From: VGRF01 sp964460485
Lineage (GTDB): Bacteria; Myxococcota_A; UBA9160; UBA6930
DNA: 64,000 nucleotides
Assembly: GCA_964460485.1 (NCBI GenBank)
Contig: CAYWRY010000001.1
Coordinates: 1 to 64,000 of the forward strand
Reading direction: 5' to 3'
The notes under the pieces are model-generated. The model did not search any database. It saw only the letters and a list, made by a program, of their open reading frames with translations, and was not told where the DNA came from. A program made the translations under genes and the position numbers. This document shows positions 33,567 to 42,537 of this stretch, piece by piece (position 1 is the stretch's first letter; each line of letters starts with the position of its first letter).

Positions 33567-34679
33567 CTAATAGATCGACCAGCGACGCACACCCATCGCG
33601 CGCGCCACGCGCGCGAGCGCGAGCTCTTCGGCCGCGGCGTGCGGCGTCGCGCGGCTCTCGCGCGCGGCGACGAGCACGGCCTCCGTGTTCGCTCGGATGC
33701 GCTCCTCGATCGCCGCGAACGCCTGGCTCTCACTCGCCCCGTGATGCTCGGCGGAGGCGCAGATCACGCCGCCGGCGTTGGCGATGAAGTCGGGCAGCAC
33801 GACCACGCCGCGCTGGGCGAGCGCGACCTCGGCGTCCGCCGTCACGGCGATGTTCGCGCCGGGCGCGACGACGCGCGCGCGCAGGCGGCCGGCGTCGGCG
33901 CCTCGAATCGCGTCGGGCCGCGCGGCCGGGATCCAGATCTCGCAGTCGAGGGCGAGCAGGGCCGCCGCGGAGACCGGCTTCGCGCCCGCGAACTCCGCCA
34001 CCGCACGCCCGCTGCGCTTCCACGCGATCAGCGCCTCCACATCGAGGCCGCCGGCGTGCGCGATCGCGCCCTTCGAGTCGGCCGCGCCCACCAGCACCGC
34101 ACCCGCGCGGGCGAGCTGCCGCGCCGCGTGAATGCCCACCGAGCCGAAGCCCTGCACGACGAAGCGCGCGCCCGCGAGGGCAAAGCCGGCGTGCTGCGCC
34201 GCGATCTCCACCGCGTGGCGCAGGCCGAAACCGGTAGCCCCCAGCTCGTCGAGCGGGATGCCGCCCAGCTCGCGCGGCAGGCCGACCGCGCGGCCGATCT
34301 CGTCGCGCACCCAGGCCATGCAAGCTTCGTCGGTGCCCATGTCGGGGCCGAAGATGTAGTCGCGCTCGCCGCGCAGCGCGCAGGCGAAGGCGCGCACGAG
34401 CGCCTCCTTCTGGGCGCGCGGCATGTGCGGATCGCCGACCAGCACCGACTTGCCGCCGCCGTGGGGCAGGCCGGCAGCCGCGTTCTTCAGCGTCATCGCG
34501 CGCGCGAGGCGGAAGCATTCATCGAGGCTCGCGTCCGGCGCGATGCGCAGCCCGCCGATCGACGGTCCCGCCGCCACGTTGTCGACCACCAGGATCCCGC
34601 GCAGCCCGAGCTTCGGCTGCTGGACGTGGATCACCTTGGCAGGGCCCCACGCGTCGGCGAGCGCGAACGGGTCGCTCAC
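33567..34679 (-). CDS. Glu/Leu/Phe/Val dehydrogenase-family oxidoreductase
   Basis: A 370-residue NAD(P)-dependent amino acid dehydrogenase. The substrate domain has KNAAAGLPHGGGKSVLVGDP, where the GGGK lysine is the catalytic residue, and DYIFGPDMGTDEACMAWV. The nucleotide domain carries the VVQGFGSVGIHAARQLAR Rossmann loop and ADSKGAI. The LPHGGGK form is closer to Leu/Phe/Val dehydrogenases, while GPDMGTDE and the ATGFGL segment resemble Glu dehydrogenase, so the substrate is open. Deamination would feed keto-acids to the acyl-CoA enzymes of the island. GTG start 34679 has GGAGGC upstream and a near-perfect sigma-54-type promoter. Confidence 0.9.
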   Translation of the reverse strand: MSDPFALADAWGPAKVIHVQQPKLGLRGILVVDNVAAGPSIGGLRIAPDASLDECFRLARAMTLKNAAAGLPHGGGKSVLVGDPHMPRAQKEALVRAFACALRGERDYIFGPDMGTDEACMAWVRDEIGRAVGLPRELGGIPLDELGATGFGLRHAVEIAAQHAGFALAGARFVVQGFGSVGIHAARQLARAGAVLVGAADSKGAIAHAGGLDVEALIAWKRSGRAVAEFAGAKPVSAAALLALDCEIWIPAARPDAIRGADAGRLRARVVAPGANIAVTADAEVALAQRGVVVLPDFIANAGGVICASAEHHGASESQAFAAIEERIRANTEAVLVAARESRATPHAAAEELALARVARAMGVRRWSIY

Positions 34680-34706
34680 TTCACGGCGCCTCCGCGCCCG
34701 CGATAG

Positions 34707-34722
34707 AGCAAGGCCCGTTCCA
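34707..34722 (-). promoter_or_regulatory. Sigma-54 promoter candidate 7 (amino-acid dehydrogenase-ybaK)
   Basis: Reverse strand TGGAACGGGCCTTGCT: only one base (C to A in -24) differs from the consensus TGGCACG-N4-TTGCT. Predicted start about 34696; the GGAGGC ribosome-binding site begins right behind. Confidence 0.68.
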
Positions 34723-34865
34723 ACGCGCACGTCTCCTCGCGTCCGCGAGCCGCGCGCTTCTGCGGTCGATGGCGGGCAGTCTCCGCTGCGACGCCCCAAA
34801 CTGAGTCACAGTGCCACGCTCGATCCGGGCCCCGGACGCCAAGCGGTTATCCGCCGCCGGCCGCG

Positions 34866-34881
34866 CGGCACGTCGCTTGCT
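34866..34881 (+). promoter_or_regulatory. Sigma-54 promoter candidate 8 (APH/AAA-kinase gene)
   Basis: CGGCACGTCGCTTGCT: all consensus bases of both boxes except the leading T. Predicted start about 34892, ribosome-binding site GGGAGGC just after. Divergent from candidate 7 across about 140 bases. Confidence 0.7.
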
Positions 34882-34908
34882 GACCGGACGGAAGGGAGGC
34901 GCGGCGCG

Positions 34909-36597
34909 ATGTCCGAGGACGGCCTGACTCCCGCCCAGCTCGCCTCGCTCGCGACCGCCGCCGCGTACCCGGGCGACCCGAGCGCCGCGGGCGGCGTGCG
35001 CTGGATCCAGACGCATCTCTCCCACGTGTTCCTGACGAGCGATCGCGTCTACAAGCTGCGCAAGGCGACGCGCCTCTCGTTCGTGGACTTCGCTGCGCGC
35101 GCCGAGCGCAACGCCGACTGCCTGCGCGAGGTCGCACTGAACCGCCGACTGGCGCCGGACGTGTACCTCGGCGTCGCGCCGGTGCGCGCGGCGGGGCAGC
35201 GGGTCGAGATCGGCCCGGTCGGCGAGGCCCTCGTGCCGGGCTGCGAGCACGTGGTCGTGATGCGGCGGCTGCCGGAAGGCGCCGACGCGCTCTCGCGGCT
35301 CGAGCGCGGCGCGCTCGGCGCGCGAGATCTCGACCTCGTCGCCGCGCGCATCGCGGCCTTCCACGCCGCGCACGGTCTCGGTGCACCAGCGCCCTTCGCG
35401 GCGGCGGAGTGGGCGTCGCGCGTCGCGGCGCCGATGCGAGGGAACGTGGCGTCGCTGCGCGAGTCGGCGCGCGTGCGGGTCGCCGCGAGCGCGGAGGTGG
35501 AGGCCCTCGCCGCGGAGACCGAGCGCGCGATCGCCGCGCACGCCGGGGCGATCGAGCGCAGGCGCTGCGAGGGCCGCGCGGTCGAGGGCCACGGCGACCT
35601 CCACCTCCAGCACGTCTGGTTCGAGGCGTCGCCTGACAGCCCAGACGCGCCGCCACGCCTCTCGCTGATCGACTGCCTCGAGTTCAAGGAAGAATGGCGC
35701 CAGATCGACGCCGCGAGCGAGGTGGCGTTCCTGGCCATGGATCTCGCGTACCGCGGCGCTCGCCCGCTCGGCGAGCGCTTCCTGCGCAAGTACGCCGCGC
35801 TGCGCGACGACTTCGGCCTCTACGACGTCGTGGACTTCTTCGTCGCCTATCGCGCCGCCGTGCGCGCGAAGGTGGCCGCCTTGGCGGCCTGTGATCCCGC
35901 GATCGCGCCGGGGCAGCGCGAGCGCGCCGTGGAGAGCGCGGCGCGACACCTGGCGCTCGCGCGCGAAGCGCTGCGGCCGCCCGCGGCTGCGCCGCTGCTC
36001 GTCGTGTGCGGCAGCGTGGGCACGGGCAAGAGCACCCTCGCGGAGGAACTCGCCGACGCGACCGGCGGCGCTGTCGTCTCGTCGGACCGCACGCGCAAGG
36101 CGCTCGCGGGCATCGCTCCCGAGAGCCGCGCGCAGGCGCGCGCGGGCGCTCCGCTCTACGCCGACGCCGTGACCGACCGCGTCTACGCCGCGCTGCTGGA
36201 GCGCGCCGCCCCCGTGCTCGGCTCGGGGCGCGCCGCCGTGCTCGACGCCACGTTCGCGCGCGCGAAGCACCGCCTGGCCGCGCGCGACTTCGCCGCGGCG
36301 CGCGGCGTTCGCGCGCTGCTGGTCGAGGCGACCTGCGACGAGGCCGTCGCGCGCGAGCGCGTCGCCCGCCGCGCCGCGCTCGGTGCCGATCCTTCCGATG
36401 CAGGACCCGAACGCGTCGCGCCGAGTCGCGCGGCCTTCGAGCCGATCCGCGAATGGCCCGCCGCAGACCGACTCTCGGTCCGGACGGATTCCGGCACGGC
36501 GGACGAGCGAGCTGCGGCCCTACGGATTTGGGTCGAGGCGCATTCGGCTGGGCGCCCGCCAGATCCTCCGGCCGGCGCGCGGGCTCCTTTCGCCTGA
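34909..36597 (+). CDS. Bifunctional aminoglycoside-phosphotransferase-like / P-loop kinase fusion
   Basis: A 562-residue fusion. The N-terminal ~340 residues form an APH-like kinase: THLSHVFLTSDRVYKLRKA (nucleotide lysine strand), the catalytic loop EGHGDLHLQHVWF and IDCLEFKEEWRQIDAASE with the DFG-like Asp. From about residue 364 a P-loop kinase follows: VVCGSVGTGKSTLAEELAD (Walker A), VVSSDRTRKALAGI and a lid with several Arg. This fusion is widespread (COG2187/COG0645 type) but has no proven substrate. It is not evidence for antibiotic resistance. It has its own sigma-54-type promoter. Confidence 0.86.
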   Translation: MSEDGLTPAQLASLATAAAYPGDPSAAGGVRWIQTHLSHVFLTSDRVYKLRKATRLSFVDFAARAERNADCLREVALNRRLAPDVYLGVAPVRAAGQRVEIGPVGEALVPGCEHVVVMRRLPEGADALSRLERGALGARDLDLVAARIAAFHAAHGLGAPAPFAAAEWASRVAAPMRGNVASLRESARVRVAASAEVEALAAETERAIAAHAGAIERRRCEGRAVEGHGDLHLQHVWFEASPDSPDAPPRLSLIDCLEFKEEWRQIDAASEVAFLAMDLAYRGARPLGERFLRKYAALRDDFGLYDVVDFFVAYRAAVRAKVAALAACDPAIAPGQRERAVESAARHLALAREALRPPAAAPLLVVCGSVGTGKSTLAEELADATGGAVVSSDRTRKALAGIAPESRAQARAGAPLYADAVTDRVYAALLERAAPVLGSGRAAVLDATFARAKHRLAARDFAAARGVRALLVEATCDEAVARERVARRAALGADPSDAGPERVAPSRAAFEPIREWPAADRLSVRTDSGTADERAAALRIWVEAHSAGRPPDPPAGARAPFA

Positions 36598-36599
36598 AC

Positions 36600-36615
36600 G
36601 GGCACGCGGGATGCA
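36600..36615 (+). promoter_or_regulatory. Sigma-54 promoter candidate 9 (cfa-reductase unit)
   Basis: GGGCACGCGGGATGCA: perfect GGCACG, ATGCA at -12, GG-N10-GC spacing. It starts two bases after the stop codon of the upstream kinase gene; predicted transcript start about 36626, ATG at 36665. Confidence 0.62.
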
Positions 36616-36664
36616 GATAGGCTGTGCGGGCAGGGGGTGGCGAGGACGCAGGAGGGGAGGTCCG

Positions 36665-37864
36665 ATGGCTCGGTTCCCAATGGCCCCACTCGCAAAGGCA
36701 TGCGCCGCACGCATCCACCGCGCGCTCGGGAGCCCGCCGCTCCGCATGGAGCTGCCGGCAGGCGAGGCGGTGGGCCCTCCCGCCGGAGCGGCGGTCGCAA
36801 CCCTGCGCTTCCGCGACCTGCGCGCGCCCCTCGCCCTGGCGCTGGATCCGGACTTCGCGCTCGGCGAGCTCTACGCGCGCGGCCGGATCGAGGTCGACGG
36901 ATCGCTCGTCGAGCTGCTCTGTCTCACCGACCGCGTGCCCACCGGCACGGGTCCGCTCGGCCGACTGCTCGCGCGGCGCTCGCCGCCGGGCGCGTCGCGC
37001 CAGGCGCTCGGGCGGGCGGCCGGCAACGCGCGCCGTCATTACGACGTGGGCAACGAGTTCTACGCGCTCTGGCTCGACGAGCGCATGGTCTACACCTGCG
37101 CGTACTTCGCGCAGCCGGGCATGACGCTCGAGGAAGCGCAGCTCGCGAAGCTCGACCACGTCTGCCGCAAGCTGCGGCTGCGTCCGGATCAGCGCGTGCT
37201 CGAGCTCGGCTCCGGCTGGGGCGCCCTCGCGATCCACATGGCACGCCGCTTCGGGGCGCGCGTGCGCGCCTTCAATGTTTCGCTCGAGCAGGTGAGCTGG
37301 GCGCGCGAGCAGGCGGAGAAGCAGGGCGTGGCCTCGCGCGTGGAGTTCGTGCTCGACGACTACCGAAACGCGGCAGGCCGATACGACGCGCTCGCCTCGG
37401 TGGGCATGCTCGAGCACGTGGGCCCGGCCCACTACGAGGAGCTGGGGCGCGTGATCGCGCGAACGCTCGCGCCCGAGGGGCTCGGGCTCATCCACACGAT
37501 CGGGCGCTCGCGCCCGCAGCCGCTCAACCGCTGGGTCGCGACGCGCGTCTTCCCGAACGCCCATCCGCCGTCGCTCTCCGAGATGATGCGCATCTTCGAG
37601 CCGCAGGACTTCGCCGTGCTCGACGTCGAGAATCTGCGCCTCCACTACGAGCGAACCGCGACCGAGTGGCTCGCACGCTACCAGCGCAATCGGCGCTTGA
37701 TCGCCGAGCGCGTGCCGGAGGAGACGGCGCGCGGCTTCGAACTCTATCTCGCCGGCACCGTCGCCGCGTTCCGCTGCGCGTGGATGTGCCTCTATCAGGT
37801 CGTGTTCACGCGCGCGAAGAACGCGGCGATTCCGTGGACGCGCGCCGACCTCTACAGCCACTAG
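36665..37864 (+). CDS. cfa: Cyclopropane-fatty-acyl-phospholipid synthase family protein
   Basis: A 399-residue SAM-dependent enzyme that adds a methylene bridge (or methyl group) to unsaturated acyl chains in phospholipids. Visible motifs: RRHYDVGNEFYALWLDERMVYTCAYF (family signature, about residues 120-145), SAM loop LELGSGWGALAIHMA, ASVGMLEHVGPAHYEE and TIGRSRPQPLNRW. N-terminal ~100 residues form the usual lipid-contacting domain. Cyclopropanation is a typical stationary-phase and stress response. GGAGGGGAGG precedes the ATG. It is read together with a FAD-dependent reductase beginning 11 bases later. Confidence 0.92.
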   Translation: MARFPMAPLAKACAARIHRALGSPPLRMELPAGEAVGPPAGAAVATLRFRDLRAPLALALDPDFALGELYARGRIEVDGSLVELLCLTDRVPTGTGPLGRLLARRSPPGASRQALGRAAGNARRHYDVGNEFYALWLDERMVYTCAYFAQPGMTLEEAQLAKLDHVCRKLRLRPDQRVLELGSGWGALAIHMARRFGARVRAFNVSLEQVSWAREQAEKQGVASRVEFVLDDYRNAAGRYDALASVGMLEHVGPAHYEELGRVIARTLAPEGLGLIHTIGRSRPQPLNRWVATRVFPNAHPPSLSEMMRIFEPQDFAVLDVENLRLHYERTATEWLARYQRNRRLIAERVPEETARGFELYLAGTVAAFRCAWMCLYQVVFTRAKNAAIPWTRADLYSH

Positions 37865-37874
37865 GGCCGGGTTC

Positions 37875-38978
37875 GTGGAGCGCGTGGACGTGCTGATCGT
37901 CGGCGGCGGCCCCGCCGGGTCGTCGCTCGCGTTTGGGCTGCGCGGCAGCGGGCTGCGCGTGCGCGTGATGGACCGCGCGCGCTTCCCGCGCGACAAGACC
38001 TGCGCCGGCTGGGTGACGCCGGCAGTGTGGAGCGCGCTGGGAATCGATCCCGCCGCGTACGCGGCCGCGGGCCGCACGCTCCAGCCGATCCGCGGCTTCG
38101 AGATTCGCCGCATGGGCGACGCACCCGCCCGCGCCCGCAGCGACGCGGTCGTCAGCCACGGAATCCGCCGCTGCGAGCTCGACGCTTTCCTCCTCGCGCG
38201 CTGCGGGGCCGAGCTGCGTCTCGGCGAGGGCGTGCGCGCGATCGAGCGAGCCGCGGACGGCTGGAGCGTGAACGGCGAGGTCCATTCGCGCCTCGTCGTC
38301 GGCGCGGGAGGTCATTTCTGTCCGGTGGCCCGAGCGCTGCAGGCCGGGCAGCCCAAGGAGCAGCCGATCGCGGCGCAGGAGCTGGAGCTGCCGATCTCCG
38401 CGGACGAGATCCGCGCGATCGGCGTCGACGCGGAGCTGCCGGAGATCCAGTTCACGCGCGACCTCGCCGGCTACGCGTGGGTGTTTCGCAAGGGCGACTA
38501 CTTGAACGTCGGGCTCGGGCGCCGCGGAGGCACGAGCGTCGGCGCCGAGCTGCGCGCTTTCCTGCGCGCGCGCGGGCTGCCGGAAGCGTGGAGCGGCGCC
38601 GTGAGAGGTCACGCGTACCTCACGTACGGCTCGACGCGCCGCCCGCTCGTGCGCGAGCGCGTCGCGCTCGTTGGAGACGCCGCCGGCCTCGCCTATCCGA
38701 AGAGCGGGGAAGGGATCCGGCCGGCGGTGGAGTCGGGCTTGTTGCTGGCGCGCGCGATCGCGCGCGCTGGCGACCCGGGCGATCCGCGCGCGCTCGCCGC
38801 CTACGAGCGCGCGCTGCTCGCGCGCTTCGGCGTGCGCGGCGACGGCGCAGCCCAGGGCGGCGTTGCGCGCTGGGAGGCTGCGGTCGCCGGGCGGCTCTTC
38901 GCGAGCCGCTGGTTCGCGCGGCGCGTGGTGGTGGACCGCTGGTTCCTGAACGCGGGGCAGGCTGCGCTCGCGGCCTAG
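37875..38978 (+). CDS. Geranylgeranyl-reductase-family FAD-dependent oxidoreductase
   Basis: A 367-residue flavoprotein. The N-terminal dinucleotide-binding GGGPAGSSLAFGL (about residues 11-23) and GDAAGLAYPKSGEGIRPAVESG (about residues 276-297) mark the geranylgeranyl-reductase/PHBH superfamily. The FPRDKTCAGWVTP element after the first strand is typical of the prenyl reductase subgroup. These enzymes reduce or hydroxylate double bonds in isoprenoid or acyl chains. It begins 11 bases after the cyclopropane synthase gene (GTG start), so a lipid or prenyl substrate is likely, but none can be named. Confidence 0.85.
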   Translation: MERVDVLIVGGGPAGSSLAFGLRGSGLRVRVMDRARFPRDKTCAGWVTPAVWSALGIDPAAYAAAGRTLQPIRGFEIRRMGDAPARARSDAVVSHGIRRCELDAFLLARCGAELRLGEGVRAIERAADGWSVNGEVHSRLVVGAGGHFCPVARALQAGQPKEQPIAAQELELPISADEIRAIGVDAELPEIQFTRDLAGYAWVFRKGDYLNVGLGRRGGTSVGAELRAFLRARGLPEAWSGAVRGHAYLTYGSTRRPLVRERVALVGDAAGLAYPKSGEGIRPAVESGLLLARAIARAGDPGDPRALAAYERALLARFGVRGDGAAQGGVARWEAAVAGRLFASRWFARRVVVDRWFLNAGQAALAA

Positions 38979-39003
38979 CGTGGTCGGCGATCGCTCGAGC
39001 GCC

Positions 39004-39025
39004 CTCGGCGCGCCGCGCCGCCGAG
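39004..39025. terminator. Stem-loop between convergent genes
   Basis: CTCGGCG at 39004-39010 pairs perfectly with CGCCGAG at 39019-39025, with an 8-base loop. It lies between the ends of the reductase gene (38978) and the acyl-carrier-protein gene (39041). No T-tract; probably a bidirectional terminator. Confidence 0.4.
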
Positions 39026-39040
39026 CGCGTCGGCACGCGC

Positions 39041-39286
39041 TCAGCGGGCGCGCGCAGCGACGTAGGCCGCCGCTGCGTCGAGCGTCGCGACCTGCGCGTA
39101 GTCCGACTCCGGTACGTCGACGCCCGTGCGCTCGTGGATGGCGACGAGGGCGTTCAGGAAGTCCAGCGAGTCGATGTCGAGCTGCTCGCGAAGGTCGGCG
39201 CGCGGGTCGACGGCCGAGAAGTCCACCTCCGGCGCGTAGCGCGCGAAGACCTCGCACAGGAGCGCGCGCGCCTCGGAGTTCGTCAT
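39041..39286 (-). CDS. Acyl carrier protein
   Basis: An 81-residue acidic carrier protein. The phosphopantetheine site is Ser40 in the motif LDIDSLDFLNALVAI, followed by a second helix GVDVPESDYAQVATLDAAAAYV. Length and charge fit ACP. It is the last gene of the operon that encodes acetyl-CoA synthetase and the E1/E2 complex, and its start overlaps the E2 stop by four bases (ATGA). A carrier protein in this setting is uncommon; it may carry an acyl or lipoyl precursor for the complex or serve an unlinked lipid step. Confidence 0.9.
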   Translation of the reverse strand: MTNSEARALLCEVFARYAPEVDFSAVDPRADLREQLDIDSLDFLNALVAIHERTGVDVPESDYAQVATLDAAAAYVAARAR

Positions 39287-40593
39287 GCCAGCTTCTCCGG
39301 CTCGAGCAGGGCGCGCTCCAGTGCCCTGAGAAACACTGCACCGCGGTGGCCGTTGCTCACGCGATGATCGGCGGCCAGCGTCGCCTGCACGATCGTGCGC
39401 ACGCACAGTCCGCCCTCGCGATCCACCCACGGTCGCGGCGCAGGCGCGCCGAAGCCGACGATCGCCACCTGCGGCGGGTAGATCACGGCGTGCACCGAGT
39501 CGACGCCGCCGTCACCGAGGCTCGTGACCGTGAGCGTTGCGCTCGCCATCTCCGAGGCGCGCAGCTTTCCGCTGCGCGCGCGCTCGCCGAGCTCGCGCAG
39601 CGCGCGCATCAACTCGCCGAGCGGCTTCGCGCCGGCGTCGAGGATCGCCGGCGCCACGAGGCCGCCGCCGCGCAGCGCGATCGCAACGCCCAGATGCAGC
39701 GCGGGCGCCGCGCGGAACGCGCCGCGCTCGTAGTGGCCGTTCAGCTCCGGCACCGCCGGCAGCGCCAGCGCGACGGCGCGTAGCAGCAGCGCCGCGGGCA
39801 GGATGCGCTCGGCAACCGGACGCTCGCGGTTGCGCGACTCGAGCCACGCGAGCGCGGGGGTGAGATCGAGGGCCGCGCTCAGGTAGTAGTGGGGGATCTC
39901 GCGCTTCGAGCGCTCCATCAGCGCCGCGATCACCCGCTGTCGCGAAGCGCTGCGGTCGGCGGCGGGCTGGGGCGGCGCAGAGGGGGGAGGAATCGGCGTC
40001 ACTGCCTGCACGGCAGCGCTCCTGGGCGCGGCGCTTGCCGCCGCACGCACGTCGTCGGCGGTGATCGCGCCGCCGGGCCCGCTTCCGGCGAGGCGCGCAA
40101 GCTCGACGCTCAGCTCGCTCGCGAGGCGTCGCGCGAGGGGCGTCGCGTGCAGACGTTCGCCCGTCGGCGTCGCGCCGGCTGGCGGTGCGGGCCGGCGCGC
40201 GCCGAGCGGCGGCGGCGCGTCTGCGCGAAGCGGCGCGCCCAGGGGCGGCGGTGCTGCCGCCGCGGGAACTGCGGCCGCACGCGCGGGCTCGGGCGCTGCG
40301 GCGATCGCCCCGGGCGCCGTCGCTCGCGCGGCGCCCCCGCCGCGAATCAGCGCCAGCGGCCCGCCGACGGGCACCTTGTCGCCGACGGACGCGATCAGCC
40401 GCTCGACCACGCCGTCGTCGAAGATCTCCACCTCCATCTCGGCCTTCTCGGTCTCCACGTCGACGACGATGTCGCCGCGGGCGACGCGATCGCCGGGCGC
40501 GACGCGCCAAGCGAGGACGGTGCCCGTCTCCATGTCCGCGCCGAGCGAGGGCATCAGGAACTCGCGCGTCGCGGCGGCGCTCGCCTCAGCCAC
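39283..40593 (-). CDS. 2-oxoacid dehydrogenase E2 component (dihydrolipoyl acyltransferase)
   Basis: A 436-residue acyltransferase. A lipoyl domain (about residues 8-85) carries the lipoylation lysine in VETEKAEMEVE (Lys50). A long Ala/Pro-rich linker (about 90-145) leads to a peripheral-subunit-binding domain (ATPLARRLASEL to GPGGAITADDVRA), and then to the catalytic domain. The active-site signature usually DHRxxDG reads DHRVSNG here: the histidine is kept but the Asp is replaced by Asn, which may lower activity or change the acyl acceptor. It overlaps its neighbours on both sides. Substrate could be pyruvate, acetoin or branched 2-oxo acids. Confidence 0.88.
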   Translation of the reverse strand: MAEASAAATREFLMPSLGADMETGTVLAWRVAPGDRVARGDIVVDVETEKAEMEVEIFDDGVVERLIASVGDKVPVGGPLALIRGGGAARATAPGAIAAAPEPARAAAVPAAAAPPPLGAPLRADAPPPLGARRPAPPAGATPTGERLHATPLARRLASELSVELARLAGSGPGGAITADDVRAAASAAPRSAAVQAVTPIPPPSAPPQPAADRSASRQRVIAALMERSKREIPHYYLSAALDLTPALAWLESRNRERPVAERILPAALLLRAVALALPAVPELNGHYERGAFRAAPALHLGVAIALRGGGLVAPAILDAGAKPLGELMRALRELGERARSGKLRASEMASATLTVTSLGDGGVDSVHAVIYPPQVAIVGFGAPAPRPWVDREGGLCVRTIVQATLAADHRVSNGHRGAVFLRALERALLEPEKLA

Positions 40594-41566
40594 GGCGGCC
40601 GACCGTGGCCTCAGCGGCTGCGACGATCCGCGCGACGGAGGGAAGCGCGGCGTCCTCGAGGTGCTTCGCGTACGGCACCGGCACTTCGGCGCTGCACACG
40701 CGCGCGACTGGGGCGTCGAGCTCGAAGAACGCCCGCTCCTGGATGCGCGCCGCGATCTCCGCCGAGAGGCTGCCGCTGCGCCAGCCCTCGTCGACGACCA
40801 CGGCGCGGTGAGTGCGCGCCACCGCCGCGAGGATCGCCGGCTCGTCGAGCGGCCGGAGCGAGCGCAGGTCGAGCACGCGCGCGGAGATGCCGCGCTGCGC
40901 GAGCGCTGCCGCGGCCTCGAGCGTCTTCGGCAGCGAGCTGCCGTAGCTGATCAGCGCCACGTCGTCGCCTTCGCGCCGGATGCGCGCGTCGTGGATCGAG
41001 ACCGGTCCAGCGTCCTCGGGCAGCTCGCCCTCGGCGTTCAGCAGCGCGGTGGCTTCGAAGATCAGCACGGGGTTCGGATCGCGCAGCGCGGTGGCGAGCA
41101 TGCCGTAGGCGTCCTCGTGGGTTCCCGGCGCGAGCACCTTGATGCCGGGAATGTGCGCGTACCAGCCTTCGAGACTGTGGGAGTGCTGCGCGGCGAGCTG
41201 GCGGCCGCCCCCGGTCGCCATGCGGATCACGAGCGGCACCGCGAGCTGGCCGCCGGACATGTGCAGCAGCGTCGCCGCGTTGTTCACGATCTGGTCGAGC
41301 GCCAGGAGGCTGAAGTTCACGGTCATGATCTCGACGATCGGGCGCATGCCGTTCAAGGCCGCGCCGATGCCGGCGCCGACGAAGGCGGACTCGGAGAGCG
41401 GCGTGTCGCGCACGCGCTCCGGGCCGAACTCGGCGAGCAGCCCCTTGCTCACCGCGAAGCAGCCGCCGTAGGCGCCCACGTCCTCGCCCATCAAGAAGAC
41501 GCGCTCGTCGCGCGCGAGCGCCTCGCGCAGCCCGCGCCGCAGCGCCTCGCGGTAGCTGAGCTTCAC
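40586..41566 (-). CDS. 2-oxoacid dehydrogenase E1 component, beta subunit
   Basis: A 326-residue transketolase-like subunit with the E1-beta pattern: YREALRRGLREALARDERVFLMGEDVGAYGG at the start, RVRDTPLSESAFVGAGIGAALNGMRPIVEIM, the ISYGSS strand, VLDLRSLRPLD, and the C-terminal VVVDEGW segment. E1-beta with the separate E1-alpha forms an alpha2beta2 thiamine-diphosphate enzyme. Start GTG 41566 lies in the stop of E1-alpha (GTGA), and its stop overlaps the E2 start by 8 bases. This arrangement indicates strict co-translation. Confidence 0.92.
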   Translation of the reverse strand: MKLSYREALRRGLREALARDERVFLMGEDVGAYGGCFAVSKGLLAEFGPERVRDTPLSESAFVGAGIGAALNGMRPIVEIMTVNFSLLALDQIVNNAATLLHMSGGQLAVPLVIRMATGGGRQLAAQHSHSLEGWYAHIPGIKVLAPGTHEDAYGMLATALRDPNPVLIFEATALLNAEGELPEDAGPVSIHDARIRREGDDVALISYGSSLPKTLEAAAALAQRGISARVLDLRSLRPLDEPAILAAVARTHRAVVVDEGWRSGSLSAEIAARIQERAFFELDAPVARVCSAEVPVPYAKHLEDAALPSVARIVAAAEATVGRRG

Positions 41567-42537
41567 GACGCCTCCGCGAGCACGAAGCGCTCGAGATCTT
41601 CGAGCGGCTCGAGCGGCGCGGCCTCCGCGAAGGCAACCGCGTCGGCGAGCTCGCCGGCGATCTCGCGCTCCAGGGCTTCCTGGGCGGCGTCGTCCCAGGC
41701 GCCGGCCGCGCGAAGGGACGCCGCGAGCGCCGCGATCGGATCGCGCCGCTTCCACTGCTCGACCTCGGCCTTGTCTCGGTAGAGCTCGGGGTCGTACATC
41801 GAGTGCGCGCGGAAGCGATAGGTGCGCAGCTCGAGGAAGCACGGCGCGCCGCCGCGCGCATAGGCGACCGCGCGTCGGGCCGCCGCGTCCACGGCGAGCG
41901 CATCCATGCCGTCGACGCTCCACGCGGGCATCTCGTAGCTCGCCGCCTTGATCGCGAGATTCGTCTCCGACTCCGAGCGCGCGAGCGCGGTGCCCATCGC
42001 ATAGAGATTGTTCTCGCAGCAGAAAACCACCGGCAGCTGCCAGAGCGCGGCGAGGTTCATGGACTCGTGGAACTCGCCCTCGGCCATCGCACCCTCGCCG
42101 AAGAAGCAGGCGGTCACGCAGGGCCGCGCGCGCATGCGGTCGGCGAGCGCGATGCCGACTGCGAGTGGGATCCCGCCGCCCACGATCGCGTTGCCGCCGT
42201 AGAAGCGCTTCGACGCGTCGAACAGGTGCATCGAGCCGCCGCGCCCGCGGCTGCAGCCGGCAACCTTGCCGAACATCTCCGCCATCAGCGCGCGCATGGA
42301 GAGGCCGCGCGCGAGCGCGTGGCCGTGCTCGCGGTAGGTGGAGACGACCCCATCCTCCGCCGCGAGCGCGCCCATCACGCCGGCCGCGACCGCCTCTTCG
42401 CCCACGTACAGGTGCAGGAAGCCGCGGATCTTGCTCGCGGAGTAGAGCTCCGCGCACTTCTCCTCGAAGCGCCGGATGCGCAGCATCTCGCGCAGCAGCG
42501 CGCGCCCGCGCTCGCTCGCGCCGGCGGGCGCGCTCAC
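41563..42537 (-). CDS. 2-oxoacid dehydrogenase E1 component, alpha subunit
   Basis: A 324-residue subunit binding thiamine diphosphate. The diphosphate/Mg motif spans FFGEGAMAEGEFHESMNLAA to CCENN (a GDG-N-NN type motif with GEG at the front). RGRGGSMHLFD and YGGNAIVGGGIPLAVGIAL are typical of E1-alpha, and YRFRAHSMYDPELYR includes the phosphorylation-loop region. GTG start 42537 overlaps the stop of the acetyl-CoA synthetase gene. Together with E1-beta and E2 it forms a pyruvate-, acetoin- or branched-chain-type complex; no E3 gene is nearby. Confidence 0.92.
   Translation of the reverse strand: MSAPAGASERGRALLREMLRIRRFEEKCAELYSASKIRGFLHLYVGEEAVAAGVMGALAAEDGVVSTYREHGHALARGLSMRALMAEMFGKVAGCSRGRGGSMHLFDASKRFYGGNAIVGGGIPLAVGIALADRMRARPCVTACFFGEGAMAEGEFHESMNLAALWQLPVVFCCENNLYAMGTALARSESETNLAIKAASYEMPAWSVDGMDALAVDAAARRAVAYARGGAPCFLELRTYRFRAHSMYDPELYRDKAEVEQWKRRDPIAALAASLRAAGAWDDAAQEALEREIAGELADAVAFAEAAPLEPLEDLERFVLAEAS

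Noticed and set aside
34909..36597. Aminoglycoside resistance gene
   Set aside because: The APH-like fold is fused to a P-loop kinase in a widespread family of unknown substrate; resistance cannot be claimed.
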